From assembly GCA_934454145.1 (NCBI GenBank), contig CAKSFT010000010.1, positions 62,001 to 126,000 of the forward strand: DNA of 64,000 nucleotides, in the 5' to 3' direction. The position numbers were made by a program, and so were the translations under genes. Below the pieces are notes generated by a model. That model made no database searches, was not told where the DNA came from, and saw only the letters and a program-made list of their open reading frames with translations. The DNA is from an uncultured Clostridia bacterium (lineage in GTDB: Bacteria > Bacillota > Clostridia > UBA1381). Shown in pieces: positions 24,757 to 35,500 of the stretch. Each line of letters begins with the position of its first letter. Positions within the stretch are counted from its first letter, which is position 1.

Positions 24757-26322
24757 TCAGCGATTCAATATCTTATCCAAATCTTTCTGCGGTTCGTCTG
24801 TCGGCTTAAGGTTATAATTGTCCGCCAGGACCTTGAGCACCCCCGACGAAACAAAAGCCGGCACTGTCGGACCGAGATAAATGTTTTTTATCCCCAAAGA
24901 AAGCAATGTCAGCAAAATACACACCGCCTTTTGCTCGTACCACGAAAGCACCAATGTCAGCGGTAAATCGTTCACACCGCACCCAAACGCTTCCGCAAGG
25001 GCAAGGGCAATTTTTATAGCGCTGTATGCATCGTTGCATTGACCGCAATCCAAAATCCTCGGGATTCCCTCGACATCGCCCAGGTCAAGGTCATTTATGC
25101 GGTATTTTCCGCAGGCAAGTGTCAGGATTATCGTGTCCGGCGGTGTTAGCTTTGCAAAATCTGTATAATAACTTCTGCTCGGCGAAGCGCCGTCGCACCC
25201 CCCGATAAGGAAGAAATGCTTTATTTTGCCGTTTTTCACAAGTTCTATGATTTTCTCGGCATGTGACAAAACGGAATCATGCGCAAAACCCGTTGTCACG
25301 GTGCTTCCGCCGTTCATTCCGGTCATATGCTTATCCTCGTCATATCCGCCGCACTCAATTGCCTTTTTTATCACCGGTGTAAAATCCTTGTCATCGCCTA
25401 TATGAACCAGTTCCGGATATGACACCACCGAGGTTGTGAAAACCCTGTCGCAATAGCTTTGGCGCACAGGCATCAGGCAATTTGTCGTGAAAAGAATAGG
25501 CGCCGGAATATTGTGAAATTCCGATTGCTGATTTTGCCACCCTGTCCCGAAATTGCCCTTTAGGTGCGGATATTTTTTCAGTTCCGGATAGCCATGCGCC
25601 GGCAGCATTTCACTGTGGGTATAGATATTTATTCCCTTTCCCTCCGTCTGCTCCAGCAAAAACTTCAAATCATGCAAGTCATGGCCGCTCACCACAATAA
25701 ACGGCCCCTTTTCAATCGTAAGCGGCACTTCTGTCGGCACAGGGTTCCCGTACGCGCCTGTGTTTGCCGCGTCAAGCATTGCCATGCACTTAAGGTTTAC
25801 CTCACCGGTCTTGAGCACAAGCGCCAGCAATTCCTCTGCCGTTTTCTCCTCCCCGATTGCATAAAGCGCATCATAAAAAAAACTGTTTACTTCCTCATCT
25901 GTCTTGCCCAGGGCATAAGCATGATATGCATATGCCGCCATGCCCTTTATCCCGAAAAGGATAAGAGATTTGAGCGAACGGATATCCTCATGCCCGTCCC
26001 AAATGTTTTTCATGTCAAAATCTTCGTATTTTTCGGAATTTATCCTGCCTTTCTCCTGTTCAATCTCCGTTTTCATTTTTTTGATTGTAACGTCATTAAA
26101 GTTGACATTTGTGATTGTCGTGAAGAGGCCTTTCATCACCAGCTCGTCAGTCCTTTGTGTCCTCCTGCCCGTCCTTGCAGCACGCGCCAGCCCGACAAGC
26201 GCACCGACAAGCTCATCCTGATAATTTGAGGTGTCAGCCTTTTTTCCGCAGACCCCGGCTTTGCCTTCACAGCCCGTATTGTGTGCCGTCTGCTGGCACT
26301 GGAAACAAAACATATCTTTCAT
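24757..26322 (-). CDS. hcp: Hydroxylamine reductase / hybrid-cluster protein
   Basis: An Fe-S protein with a [4Fe-4S] cluster and an Fe-S-O hybrid cluster; reduces hydroxylamine or nitric oxide and helps anaerobes with nitrosative stress. The 521-residue length fits class I Hcp. N-terminal cysteines are at 6, 9, 18 and 25 (FCFQCQ...GCEGKAGVCGK); the last spacing is one residue longer than in Desulfovibrio Hcp. Hybrid-cluster ligands are seen in GHDLHDL, TNCLMP, GGCDG, LACGKYR and DCGQCND. GGGAGG precedes the ATG. Monocistronic. No separate reductase gene (hcr) is adjacent. Confidence 0.96.
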   Translation of the reverse strand: MKDMFCFQCQQTAHNTGCEGKAGVCGKKADTSNYQDELVGALVGLARAARTGRRTQRTDELVMKGLFTTITNVNFNDVTIKKMKTEIEQEKGRINSEKYEDFDMKNIWDGHEDIRSLKSLILFGIKGMAAYAYHAYALGKTDEEVNSFFYDALYAIGEEKTAEELLALVLKTGEVNLKCMAMLDAANTGAYGNPVPTEVPLTIEKGPFIVVSGHDLHDLKFLLEQTEGKGINIYTHSEMLPAHGYPELKKYPHLKGNFGTGWQNQQSEFHNIPAPILFTTNCLMPVRQSYCDRVFTTSVVSYPELVHIGDDKDFTPVIKKAIECGGYDEDKHMTGMNGGSTVTTGFAHDSVLSHAEKIIELVKNGKIKHFFLIGGCDGASPSRSYYTDFAKLTPPDTIILTLACGKYRINDLDLGDVEGIPRILDCGQCNDAYSAIKIALALAEAFGCGVNDLPLTLVLSWYEQKAVCILLTLLSLGIKNIYLGPTVPAFVSSGVLKVLADNYNLKPTDEPQKDLDKILNR

Positions 26323-26400
26323 AAATATCCTCCCGTGTCAAATTCTTTTGGATTATTTTGTTTCAAAAAAAGGATATTTATGCATTTTTGCGAAAAAATG

Positions 26401-26436
26401 GGCTGATTAAAAAGCCAATTGACTTTTTAATCAGCC
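26401..26436 (-). terminator. Terminator of the exported-protein operon
   Basis: GGCTGATTAAAAAG pairs with CTTTTTAATCAGCC around an AATT centre (26401-26436). On the minus strand it is followed by CATTTTTT. It lies 30 bases after the solute-binding-protein gene and closes the seven-gene operon. Confidence 0.85.
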
Positions 26437-26465
26437 TTACTTTCTGAAAATTTTAGCGGCGCTTT

Positions 26466-27959
26466 TTATTTGCTTGCCAAAAATTCGTCATACTGTTTCT
26501 GGATTTCTGCGCGGATTTTTTCCATTCCGCCTGCCTCCAGCTTTGCCATATATTCGTCCCAATATTCTTCTCTGGGTGATGTGCCGAAGCTTGCCTTTGC
26601 TTTATATTCCGACTGTATGTTCTTTATGTTTCCGATTTCCGTTGCGATGACGTCGGTGTTGGGCACAAAGCCGATTGCCGGTGATTTTTTTGCCGAATCG
26701 TTCATCTTGACGGTCTGCTCCCACACATCTGCCGGCTGACCCTCCATGACATATCCGTTGAACTGATTTCCGTATTTCCACGCGTTCTGTGCCACCTGTT
26801 CATAGCCCGAGCCCTTGATTTCTGCGGCGGTCTTGTCATCATTCAGCTTGTAATGCACACCTTCAATGCCCCAGCACAATGTGTTAAACACATTTTTATA
26901 ATTTGAATTAAGCATATATATAAGCTTTACTGCTTCCTCCGGGTGCTTTGAATTTGCCCCCACCGAAATCATTGTCAAAAGCGCCTTTGTCCTCCCCACA
27001 TACGGATTTTCATAAAAAATGTATTTCGGGTTCACGCCGCGCTGGTTATAAGTATATATGTCCTGCCCCGGCTTCCATGTGGTCTGATAAAGTGCATACT
27101 GGCGCTGTTCTTCTGTGGTTGCGACAGAATTGTTGCTTGCAATGTCATTTCTTATATATCCCTCTTCATACCACTTGTGTATAGTGTCGATTCCATAAAT
27201 GTTTTCCGGTGTGGTGTTAAGCACAACAACTTCGTCAGAGCTTCCGTCGCGTCTTATCCCCACTCCCCCGGCAAGCTCTTCATATATGTTTGAGCATGCA
27301 GGGTTCACAGGGTATATGGTATAAAGTTCCGGGTTTGAACTTTTTATCTTTGCCATTTCTTCGGTCAAAGCGTCAAGAAAACTCACAACGCCCTCATAAT
27401 TTTCCGCATTTCTTCCCAATTCCGACAAACCCTCACAGTCAATCCCCGATTTTTCCGCAACCGGTTCTTCAATCATCAGACACGCTGGGTTTGAAATTAC
27501 CTGTGCATTCGGAATCCCGTAAAGCTTTCCGCCAACCTTTGCCGAATCAAGATAATACCCTTCCACAACATCGCTCATTTTTACGGTTGTCCCGTCACTC
27601 ATCATGATGTTGTCAAGCTTATCCGTAATGTCCATCAATCCACCCATGCGAACGGCATTTTGATAGTCGTTTACATATCCCGTAAAAATAAGGTCATAAT
27701 TTTCCCCCGATGCCATCTTCATTTTTGCCTTTTCGGCAAATGCCGCAGAATCAATATAGTTAATTTCCAGTTTCATGCCCAGTTCCGGCTCTACAATCTC
27801 ATTTACCGCCGCCATAACAGTGTCATAGTCCTGCGGCTTGTCGCCCATCTGCACCCATGTGAGTGTTTTTGTGCCGTCTGCACTCATGCAGCCCGAAATC
27901 CCTGCCGCCACGCTTGTCACGACAGAAACCCCAAGCAATACCGATAATGTTTTTTTCAT
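26466..27959 (-). CDS. Extracellular solute-binding lipoprotein (ABC sugar type)
   Basis: A 497-residue lipoprotein with signal peptide and lipobox AGISGC (Cys24), then a family 1-like solute-binding fold (LTWVQMGDKPQDYDTVMAAV at the start of the mature protein). The C-terminal part resembles DUF3502-bearing binding proteins of oligosaccharide importers in Clostridia. No permease or ATPase gene is present in the operon or within the window, so its transporter must be encoded elsewhere. It is the last gene of the seven-gene secreted-protein operon, 27 bp after the SLH gene, with AAAGGAGG before the ATG. It probably captures oligosaccharides released by the surface proteins. Confidence 0.9.
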   Translation of the reverse strand: MKKTLSVLLGVSVVTSVAAGISGCMSADGTKTLTWVQMGDKPQDYDTVMAAVNEIVEPELGMKLEINYIDSAAFAEKAKMKMASGENYDLIFTGYVNDYQNAVRMGGLMDITDKLDNIMMSDGTTVKMSDVVEGYYLDSAKVGGKLYGIPNAQVISNPACLMIEEPVAEKSGIDCEGLSELGRNAENYEGVVSFLDALTEEMAKIKSSNPELYTIYPVNPACSNIYEELAGGVGIRRDGSSDEVVVLNTTPENIYGIDTIHKWYEEGYIRNDIASNNSVATTEEQRQYALYQTTWKPGQDIYTYNQRGVNPKYIFYENPYVGRTKALLTMISVGANSKHPEEAVKLIYMLNSNYKNVFNTLCWGIEGVHYKLNDDKTAAEIKGSGYEQVAQNAWKYGNQFNGYVMEGQPADVWEQTVKMNDSAKKSPAIGFVPNTDVIATEIGNIKNIQSEYKAKASFGTSPREEYWDEYMAKLEAGGMEKIRAEIQKQYDEFLASK

Positions 27960-27986
27960 AAAATATCCTCCTTTAATTTAAAAAAA

Positions 27987-30821
27987 TTATTTTTCAATAT
28001 TCACAACAATAAGCTGTCTTACCGCCGCGTACCTTGTAAGCACAAACAATTTTGAACATTCGGTTCCGCTGTTTTTGTAGGTTCTGATGTCATCGGACGT
28101 TGCATTTTTCAGTTCAAAATTTTTGTTTTTTATATTAACCACAACATATTTCTGCGGCAATACAACCGTTTCCGTGAGGTACTTTGTGTCAAGGTTCTTT
28201 TTGTCAAAAGCATACCCTTTGTCAAGCGGCTGTGACGTGTATGTCAGATATTCCCCATTCTCCGTCCTGTAAGCAACCCCCGCAAAAAAGCGTGCCGGGC
28301 TGTTTCTCAGCACATTGACCTCGTTTGTGTCCGGTTTTCCCTGTGAATTAAGCTTAAACGGATTTGTTGCCGCGCCATTTTGCGGGTCGTACACCCCGGA
28401 GCTGCCGGCAAGCGCACACATGGGGGTTTTGTCTTCATTGAAGAGTCTGTACAAAACCACAGCTCTTGTTATTTTGCCGTTCTCCGACTCCAGGAAAAGG
28501 ACGTCGCCTTTCCTCACATGCATTTTCGCATTCTCATCAAAAAACGTTTCCGCCTCCGAAAGCTTTGATTCTTCATCAATAAACTCTGTTTTTTCGGCAT
28601 CTCCCGTGACACTGACACGGTACGCCTCAATTTTTGTGACCGACTCATTGTCATCATTGACACCCTCATAAATTTTGTCGACAACATACAAATTGTTTGT
28701 GGATTGTTCGATTGATGATGACACTTTGTTGTTTACCACAATACAGTCTGCCAAAACCGACTCCGAATCATAGTTATATGCCTCAATATCATACCCCGAG
28801 CCGTCCGCAAATACCGATTGTTTTATCACCCGGTACTTATCTTTTTCCGCCTGTGCATCATTGTCAATGTTGAAAATCACAACATCGCCCGATGGCACCA
28901 CATTTTCGAAATGCTTTTTTGACGGCAGTCCGCACCATATTGCCTTGGCGATTTTTGCCATAAGACCAAGGCGGCAATTCCTGTCCCCGTTGTCCTTTTG
29001 CGGAATACTTATACGGCTGATCTTTGATTCGTCATTCAGCTCTATTTCCGCAACCCCGGTATATCCTTCGTTTACATACTGCAAAAATTTTTCACTTTCG
29101 GTGAACTTCAGCTTTCTGTTATCCGCAAGGGTTGCTGCTGCACCTTGCGCCGTTTCTGCCGTCTTTATAGTGTTGTCGGTGCCGAGGTATTTTATATACC
29201 CTATATTCTCGTCATTTTCAGAGGCGATATTTTTTATTATATACACCAGACTTTTCCCGTTTTTCAGATTTGCCTTTTCTATATATGCAATCTTTGAAAA
29301 TGAGTTGAATTTCAAATTGACATGACTTTTCACCGTCGGCTTCATATACCCCAAGGATTCATAATATCCGCGGTCAACCTCATACACTGTGCCTTCTGCA
29401 TCTTCCAAAAACACTTTATCGTCATCATAGGATATTCCTGTTATGTAAAAATCCGAAATTTGCTCATCACTCACCACAAATGTCAGATATTTGCCATTTT
29501 CCAGCACATCTATGATTTTGCCCTTTGCCAGTGCGGAAAAATCCGCTTTGGTCTCGTCTGCAAGGCGATAGTTTACAAAAAAATCATCGGCGTTGCTGTC
29601 CGCGAGTTCAAAACACTTCACCTCGCTCTGCTGTGTTTTTTTTGCATATACCTTTTTGGAAATTTCCGAAACCTCGGTTATGTAATAAGTCGCGTAGTTG
29701 TTTACGATAATTGTTTCATATTCCGCCGCTCCGTTTGGGCGGATAATTGTTATATCTCCGTTTTCAAAAGCAAAATCCGACTCTGTATATGCCGCCTTGT
29801 AAAGCCCGTTATAAATAAGCGCCGCACCCGGTGCAATCTTTTTTGTGATGCTTTTGTCATTTTTCAGATATGTAAACTTCAAATCAGCAAAAGATTCAAA
29901 ATCGTCTGCCTCAATTTTCACGGCATCGTCTTTTTTGTCGGGCACAAGCAGAAGAACCTTTGGGATATCGTCCTTTTCCTCATCATAGCGGAAATAAAAC
30001 CGCACATTGCGCCCTATATAATCGTCGGCATACGGCACGCCCTCCGTACCATACACCCCTGTGTCAATGACAATTCTGTCTTTCCCTGCGCCCTCATCGC
30101 CGTATATTGATGTATAACGGTTTTTTATTATCTGTCCCTTTTTGCAATACACATTCATGAATTTTGCATATATATTGCTCTCTTCCTCAACCTCATACAC
30201 CGGGGTGCTGTCCGAGAATGAAATCCCCATCAATTCAATGTCCATGCAGTTATAAAATATTTTTGCCGCATGGTTTTTGTCCACAAATTCATCGGGGGAA
30301 TAAGAAATCCCGTCAAAGATGCCCAGGCTGTCCGCAATGCCGCACCATTCCCCGTCTTTTGCATAAACACCGTACCCCAAAAGCCGCACCATTGCCGTTG
30401 CCGCCTCGCGGTAAGTTATATTTTTGTCGGGTGAAAAGACAGTGTTTCCTGTCCCTTTCATTATCAGCATATTTCTCACACGCGAAATCGAGTCATAATA
30501 TACATGGTTTTTTGAAACATCATCAAAAACTCCCGTGTCCTTTGACGGGTACATCAGCGTTCCGCTGTTGTCATCCTCAAAGGTCTTTTCAATCCATTGT
30601 GTAACCTTTTCTTCACCCCCGTTATAGAGAATATTGCACAAATAATCTGCAAACTCGCCCCTGGTGATATTTTCGGCGCCGGCAAAGGGCTGCGGCATGA
30701 TTTTCAGTGCAACCGCAAACTCCTCATATTCCGAAAAATCCTCTGTCTGCTCTGCCCGTGAACACGGCACGGCAAAAGCCAAAGTGCAAAGCACCAAAAT
30801 ATACGCTATTGCTTTTTTCAT
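27987..30821 (-). CDS. Large exported protein with N-terminal SLH domains
   Basis: A 944-residue secreted protein with signal peptide (1-23). SLH-type repeats span about 35-205 (ITRGEFADYLCNIL, SPDKNITYREAATAMVRLLG), anchoring it to the cell-wall polymer. The rest (about 210-944) is a series of beta-rich segments full of YYITEV, YEVDRGYY and YRVIKQSVF-type strands. I recognise no enzyme family there. The start overlaps the previous gene's stop by four bases (ATGA), so the two SLH proteins are translationally coupled and probably made in equal amounts. It may be a scaffold or glycan-binding surface protein; unproven. Confidence 0.85.
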   Translation of the reverse strand: MKKAIAYILVLCTLAFAVPCSRAEQTEDFSEYEEFAVALKIMPQPFAGAENITRGEFADYLCNILYNGGEEKVTQWIEKTFEDDNSGTLMYPSKDTGVFDDVSKNHVYYDSISRVRNMLIMKGTGNTVFSPDKNITYREAATAMVRLLGYGVYAKDGEWCGIADSLGIFDGISYSPDEFVDKNHAAKIFYNCMDIELMGISFSDSTPVYEVEEESNIYAKFMNVYCKKGQIIKNRYTSIYGDEGAGKDRIVIDTGVYGTEGVPYADDYIGRNVRFYFRYDEEKDDIPKVLLLVPDKKDDAVKIEADDFESFADLKFTYLKNDKSITKKIAPGAALIYNGLYKAAYTESDFAFENGDITIIRPNGAAEYETIIVNNYATYYITEVSEISKKVYAKKTQQSEVKCFELADSNADDFFVNYRLADETKADFSALAKGKIIDVLENGKYLTFVVSDEQISDFYITGISYDDDKVFLEDAEGTVYEVDRGYYESLGYMKPTVKSHVNLKFNSFSKIAYIEKANLKNGKSLVYIIKNIASENDENIGYIKYLGTDNTIKTAETAQGAAATLADNRKLKFTESEKFLQYVNEGYTGVAEIELNDESKISRISIPQKDNGDRNCRLGLMAKIAKAIWCGLPSKKHFENVVPSGDVVIFNIDNDAQAEKDKYRVIKQSVFADGSGYDIEAYNYDSESVLADCIVVNNKVSSSIEQSTNNLYVVDKIYEGVNDDNESVTKIEAYRVSVTGDAEKTEFIDEESKLSEAETFFDENAKMHVRKGDVLFLESENGKITRAVVLYRLFNEDKTPMCALAGSSGVYDPQNGAATNPFKLNSQGKPDTNEVNVLRNSPARFFAGVAYRTENGEYLTYTSQPLDKGYAFDKKNLDTKYLTETVVLPQKYVVVNIKNKNFELKNATSDDIRTYKNSGTECSKLFVLTRYAAVRQLIVVNIEK

Positions 30822-32509
30822 CTGTTTTCACCTCCCGCAAGTTTGTATAAAATCATTGCCGCCTCGGCTCTTGTGATTGTTTTTTCGGGTCTGAAGGTTC
30901 CGTCGCTGTAGCCCGATATAATTTGCTTTGATTTCATATAGTCCACCGCCCGAACGGCATAAGATGAAATCTCCGCCCCGTCCGCAAAGTCAGGCGCTCC
31001 CTCGCTCTCGGGACTGCCGATTGCCCTGTAAAGCATCACCGCAAAGTCTTCTCTTGTGACATTTTTCCCGATGCCGAACAGATTTCCGCTTATCCCCTTT
31101 ACGATTCCGTTTTGCAAACCTGTCCCCAAAAATCCTGCATACCATGCATTTTTATCCACATCTACAAAATTGCCTTTATATTCGCACGGCTCATATTTTC
31201 CTGTCCCCAAAATCATCTTTACGGCCTGTTCTCTTGTCACTCTGCCCTCGGGGCGGAATGTTCCGTCGGGATATCCGTTTAGTGTCCCTGTTTTGTACAA
31301 TTCTTCACAGGCAATTCTTGCCCAATGTTCTTCCCCCATGTCGGAAAATATTATTTCTTTTTCCTCTTTGTTTATTTCTGCCGCCATGCTTGACGACGGC
31401 CCTGAAAATGATGTTTTCCCCGTTGACGAATTTCCGCCTCCGGTTTCCTTTTTGGGCAGTGCAGCAATGATTTTTTTCAGCTTTGCCTCCAGATCGGCAA
31501 TTGACGAAAAATCACTTTCCTTCAGCAGTTCGCTGTGTATCTTGTTCTTCATGTCAGACGCAAAATAGCCCGTTGCCGAAAGACCGACAAGCTTTGCGTT
31601 GTCCTCTGTCAGCAGTTTTCCGATGTGTTCTCCGCCGCTTTGTGCCGCATTTTTGATTCCGCACAAGACAACGCTTTTTGCAAAAGCACGCTTAAGCGAA
31701 TCATAATCGGTCGGCAAACTTTCTGCCGTGGTTTCAAGCACCAGTCTTTTTCCGCTGTCGCTCAGCAGTGTGCAATAGCATTCATAAAGCGTCGTTGAAT
31801 AATCCTTGTCAAAAGTGTCATATCCGATTAAATCCGTGTATTTCAGGTTGTACCGGCTGTCTGCAATCGTCGAAAACGCTTTGTTGTTATAACAGCTTAA
31901 TATCGCGCTTTCTCTCATGACATTCTGGACTTTCTGCGAATCCGTTTCCGCATATTCCGCCTGTTTCAGGCTGTATGCAATGTCAGACTTTTTCGCCGCG
32001 GACATCGCCTCAAAATCGCCTAAGCCAAATATTTTTGCATAATCATCAATTTTTCCCAAAATATCAGCCTGTGCCCCGGCGTTGATTTCTGCTATCGCGG
32101 TTTTTCTGTCCGTTTCTTTGGAAGAATAGAGGATTTTATACATCGGCTTATCCGCCGCGCCGGCTTTTATGTACACTCCGTATTCACCCCAAAGCCGCTT
32201 TGTAGAATCATACTCCGCATCATAGCTTTTCATTTTAAATGAAAAACTGAAATTTCCGTTTTCATCTGTCTTGGTTTCATTTTGCTGTTTAAACAAATCA
32301 ACGGCTCTTGTGATGTTTTCCGGGTCAACGCCCTCTTGTGACACAACAATGTTTATATTTTGTTCTTCTTCGCAGTCGATTTTTCCGCTTATGGTGACGG
32401 TGTCTGTCAGAAAATCCGTCGGCTGAACCATAAAGGAGCTTTCCGCAAAAACACCGGTTGCCATTGACGCCGCCGCCAAAAACGCCGCTGTGGGTTTTAT
32501 GATATTCAT
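30818..32509 (-). CDS. Exported protein with three C-terminal SLH domains
   Basis: A 563-residue secreted protein. It has a signal peptide, a short beta domain (about 25-125), a mainly alpha-helical middle (about 130-345), a Ser/Gly linker, and three SLH repeats (about 375-563) with the hallmark NGYPDGTFRPEGRVTREQA and SGYSDGTFRPEKTITRAEA. I prefer ATG 32509 (ten bases after AAAGGA) to ATG 32518, which lies too close to that site. The stop overlaps the next start as ATGA. Likely function is surface anchoring. The helical middle is unassigned. Confidence 0.88.
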   Translation of the reverse strand: MNIIKPTAAFLAAASMATGVFAESSFMVQPTDFLTDTVTISGKIDCEEEQNINIVVSQEGVDPENITRAVDLFKQQNETKTDENGNFSFSFKMKSYDAEYDSTKRLWGEYGVYIKAGAADKPMYKILYSSKETDRKTAIAEINAGAQADILGKIDDYAKIFGLGDFEAMSAAKKSDIAYSLKQAEYAETDSQKVQNVMRESAILSCYNNKAFSTIADSRYNLKYTDLIGYDTFDKDYSTTLYECYCTLLSDSGKRLVLETTAESLPTDYDSLKRAFAKSVVLCGIKNAAQSGGEHIGKLLTEDNAKLVGLSATGYFASDMKNKIHSELLKESDFSSIADLEAKLKKIIAALPKKETGGGNSSTGKTSFSGPSSSMAAEINKEEKEIIFSDMGEEHWARIACEELYKTGTLNGYPDGTFRPEGRVTREQAVKMILGTGKYEPCEYKGNFVDVDKNAWYAGFLGTGLQNGIVKGISGNLFGIGKNVTREDFAVMLYRAIGSPESEGAPDFADGAEISSYAVRAVDYMKSKQIISGYSDGTFRPEKTITRAEAAMILYKLAGGENR

Positions 32510-32542
32510 ACTCTTCATATCCTTTCGCTGTTTTCTTGTTGC

Positions 32543-35500
32543 TCAATAAAGCTTCATTGACTTCAGAACTCCATTCATTATTTCTGCAAGATTTGCCGTA
32601 TATATGCCTATCGAATTGGCAACGTATGCCGATTCGCCATTATAAAAATAGACTTGTTTATTCAATATATCAGTCAAATCGTTCAGAGAAACCGCATAAT
32701 CGCCATTTTGCATCTTCAGCGGTTTTTTGAGTTCCGTTGTCTTGCCGTCAGCAAAAACGCCGTTTTGCTCAAATTGCAGTGTTTTTCCGCCAATATTCAG
32801 CGTATTACCGTTTTTTTCTCCGCCAAAGACCTCCGCCGCCGTGCCGAGCGTGATATACATATTCTCGTCTGCACCAAAAACAGGTTCCACTATTCTGCAC
32901 AGCTTGGAATCATAATAAGCAACATGGCTTCCCGAACAAAGTATGGTCATCGGGTCGGTATTTTCCTTTTCCATGTTTTTGCAGAAGGCCTCGGTCATTT
33001 GATCGGTATATTCCGACACAAGTGCGTCATAGTCGGGGAGTCCGCCTCCATAACCTGCAAATTCCGCAACCATTCCTTTTGCGATTGTCGTCTGGAAAAC
33101 ACCCATGTTAAGCACCATGTTCTCGCCCGAATCCACCTCATGATATACATTCTCTCCGTTGATTTTCAGGATTGTGAGCTGTCCGACATTGCCCAGGTTT
33201 ATCACGCCAAAGTCTATGTCCATATATTCGTCATTCTTTATGGCGCTGTTTTGCACCGTTGCCAAAATCTCTGTTTTTCCGCCGGAATTTCTTTGATATT
33301 CAAGCACACCTTCTTTGAAAACAACAAAATACTGGTCATTGCCCTTTGCATATACAGGCGTTGCGGGGAGCTTTCCTCTGATGCCGATTCCGAGCCATTT
33401 TCCTTCTCTTTCTCCGTCCGCCGCAAAATCAACCTTAAGTCTGAACTTGAGTACTGCAACCCTCGATGCCTGTTCAATCGCCGTGCACCCGGCGGTTACG
33501 TCGGATGCGGCGGTGTCAAAAGTGATTTTCTTCTCCGAGGGTTCAATCCGCATGCATTCCCCGGCGCTTTCCTGCCAGCTTTCGGGGTTTTCGATATAGT
33601 CGCCCAGGTCGACATATCCCCCGACTATAAAGCTGTCGCCGTTTATGATGTTGTCAATGTCTGCAAGTATTGCTTTTTGTTCTGCCTCCGCACTGTTTTC
33701 CTGTCCGAGAAGCGCCTTTGCCGCATCAATCTTTTCCTGCAAAACTTTCTTTGTGCCCTCTTTGTAAAGCCCCACTTTGTCACCCTCGGTGATACCTGCA
33801 AGCTTTATTTGTGCCGCCGACACAGCGGCGCGTATGTCCGTTATGTCCCTTGCATACACTTTTGCTGTAGTAAACATATATGCCACTCCGGTGCTTTCCC
33901 ATACATCTCCGCCTCTGGCAGACTCATTTTCTGCCCAAACTTTCCAATAATATGTACTGTTTTCCGAAAGACCGCCCGGAGTATAATTTGTTTCATAAAT
34001 ATAATCTTCCGCCACAACATTTTTCAGTTCCGGGTCAGCCGCAACCACTATGTGATATCGGTCTGCGCCGATGCTCCTTTGCCACTGAAAAGTCACACTC
34101 GGCGTGTCTATGTCCGACGCCCCGTTTTGCGGATATACCAATCTGAATCCGCGCCTTTTTGCCGGGTCTTCCCCAAGCGCCGACAAATCCGCACCGACAT
34201 TGTTCATATCAAAGCTTTCGTCCGGCAAGGATTCGGATATCTTATTTCCGCTTTTCAGGCGGTAATCCCCTGCCGCAAAATCCGCAAAATCAGATTCCTC
34301 AACCTTTTGGTTATTGTCAATTTTATTCAGCCCTTTCAGAAAATCGGTATATTCCGTATCGGCATTGAATCCGACATTGTTCAATATCGTATTTCTTGCC
34401 GGCTGTGCCAGGAGTCCGCTCTTAAGGTCCTCTCTGAGGTCGGCATACTTGGCATATCCCGGCAGTGCCAAAGCCGCATTTCCCTGTAGGTTCATGCGGT
34501 CTATCGCCTCTTGCGAGCCAATGTTGTATGTGGAAATTTTGACTGCCATCTCATCACAATCTACCGCTATGTTGTCGTGCACATAGTTTGACATGCCGCA
34601 GTTTACCAGCACGCCCGTGTTTGCATCAACAATGATATTCCGGCACACTTCTGTCCCCGAGTCCATGTCATCCAGATATATACCGTGGGAATACCTTGTC
34701 TTTACAAATTTATCCTTACTTTTTATGTCATGCAGATAGTTTTCGGACACAATGTTTCCGCGGTCTATAAAGTTTCTCCCCGTATATATCGCCGAACCGT
34801 CGCTTAAATGCTTCATCACATTATACACTTCGTTGTTTGAAACACGCGAGTCGGAGGCATGATATCCTATTCCATACCCCGCCTCGTGGATTGTGTTGCT
34901 GCTTATGTCAATCCCGACGCCTTTTATACTGAATGCATATGCCGCACGGTTTGTTGTCCCGGTGTCATAAACGTAGTTATTTCTTATACTGCACCCCGAG
35001 GAAATGTTTGCATCTCTCGAGCCGCATATGATGTTTAATGCCGTTTCCCCGATGTGGCAAAATGTGTTGTTTTCAATGTGCACATTTTCAAATCCGTTTT
35101 CGCGGAACTGTGCCGCCTGCGGAGTCTTTTCGCCGACGCGTGACTGCTTGTTTGTGAAATGCCATATGGCATGACGCCCTGTGTTTTCAAAAACGCAGCC
35201 GGAAATTGTCATGTTTTGAACCTTGTCATACATGCGCATCGCCGCGCCCCTTGTCTGGGCAAAGGTTATGCCGCAGAAATTCACATTTGAAAGCGACGTT
35301 ATTCTTATCAAATCGTCACCAAGCGTTGTCATTTCCATGACAGCATTTTTCAGGGTTTGCTCGGGATAATAATAAAGAATCCCATTGTCGCGGTCAATAT
35401 AATATTCGCCCGGTGAATCAAGCTCTTCCAGGAGGTTTATGACCGCCCACCTGTGGCTGTATGACATGGAAAGTCCATATGTTGTCCCATACAAAAGGCT

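Noticed and set aside
32654..34489. 611-codon plus-strand open frame
   Set aside because: It is antisense to the beta-helix gene, has no ribosome site, and its Cys/Phe/His/Arg-rich composition is that of a mirror frame.
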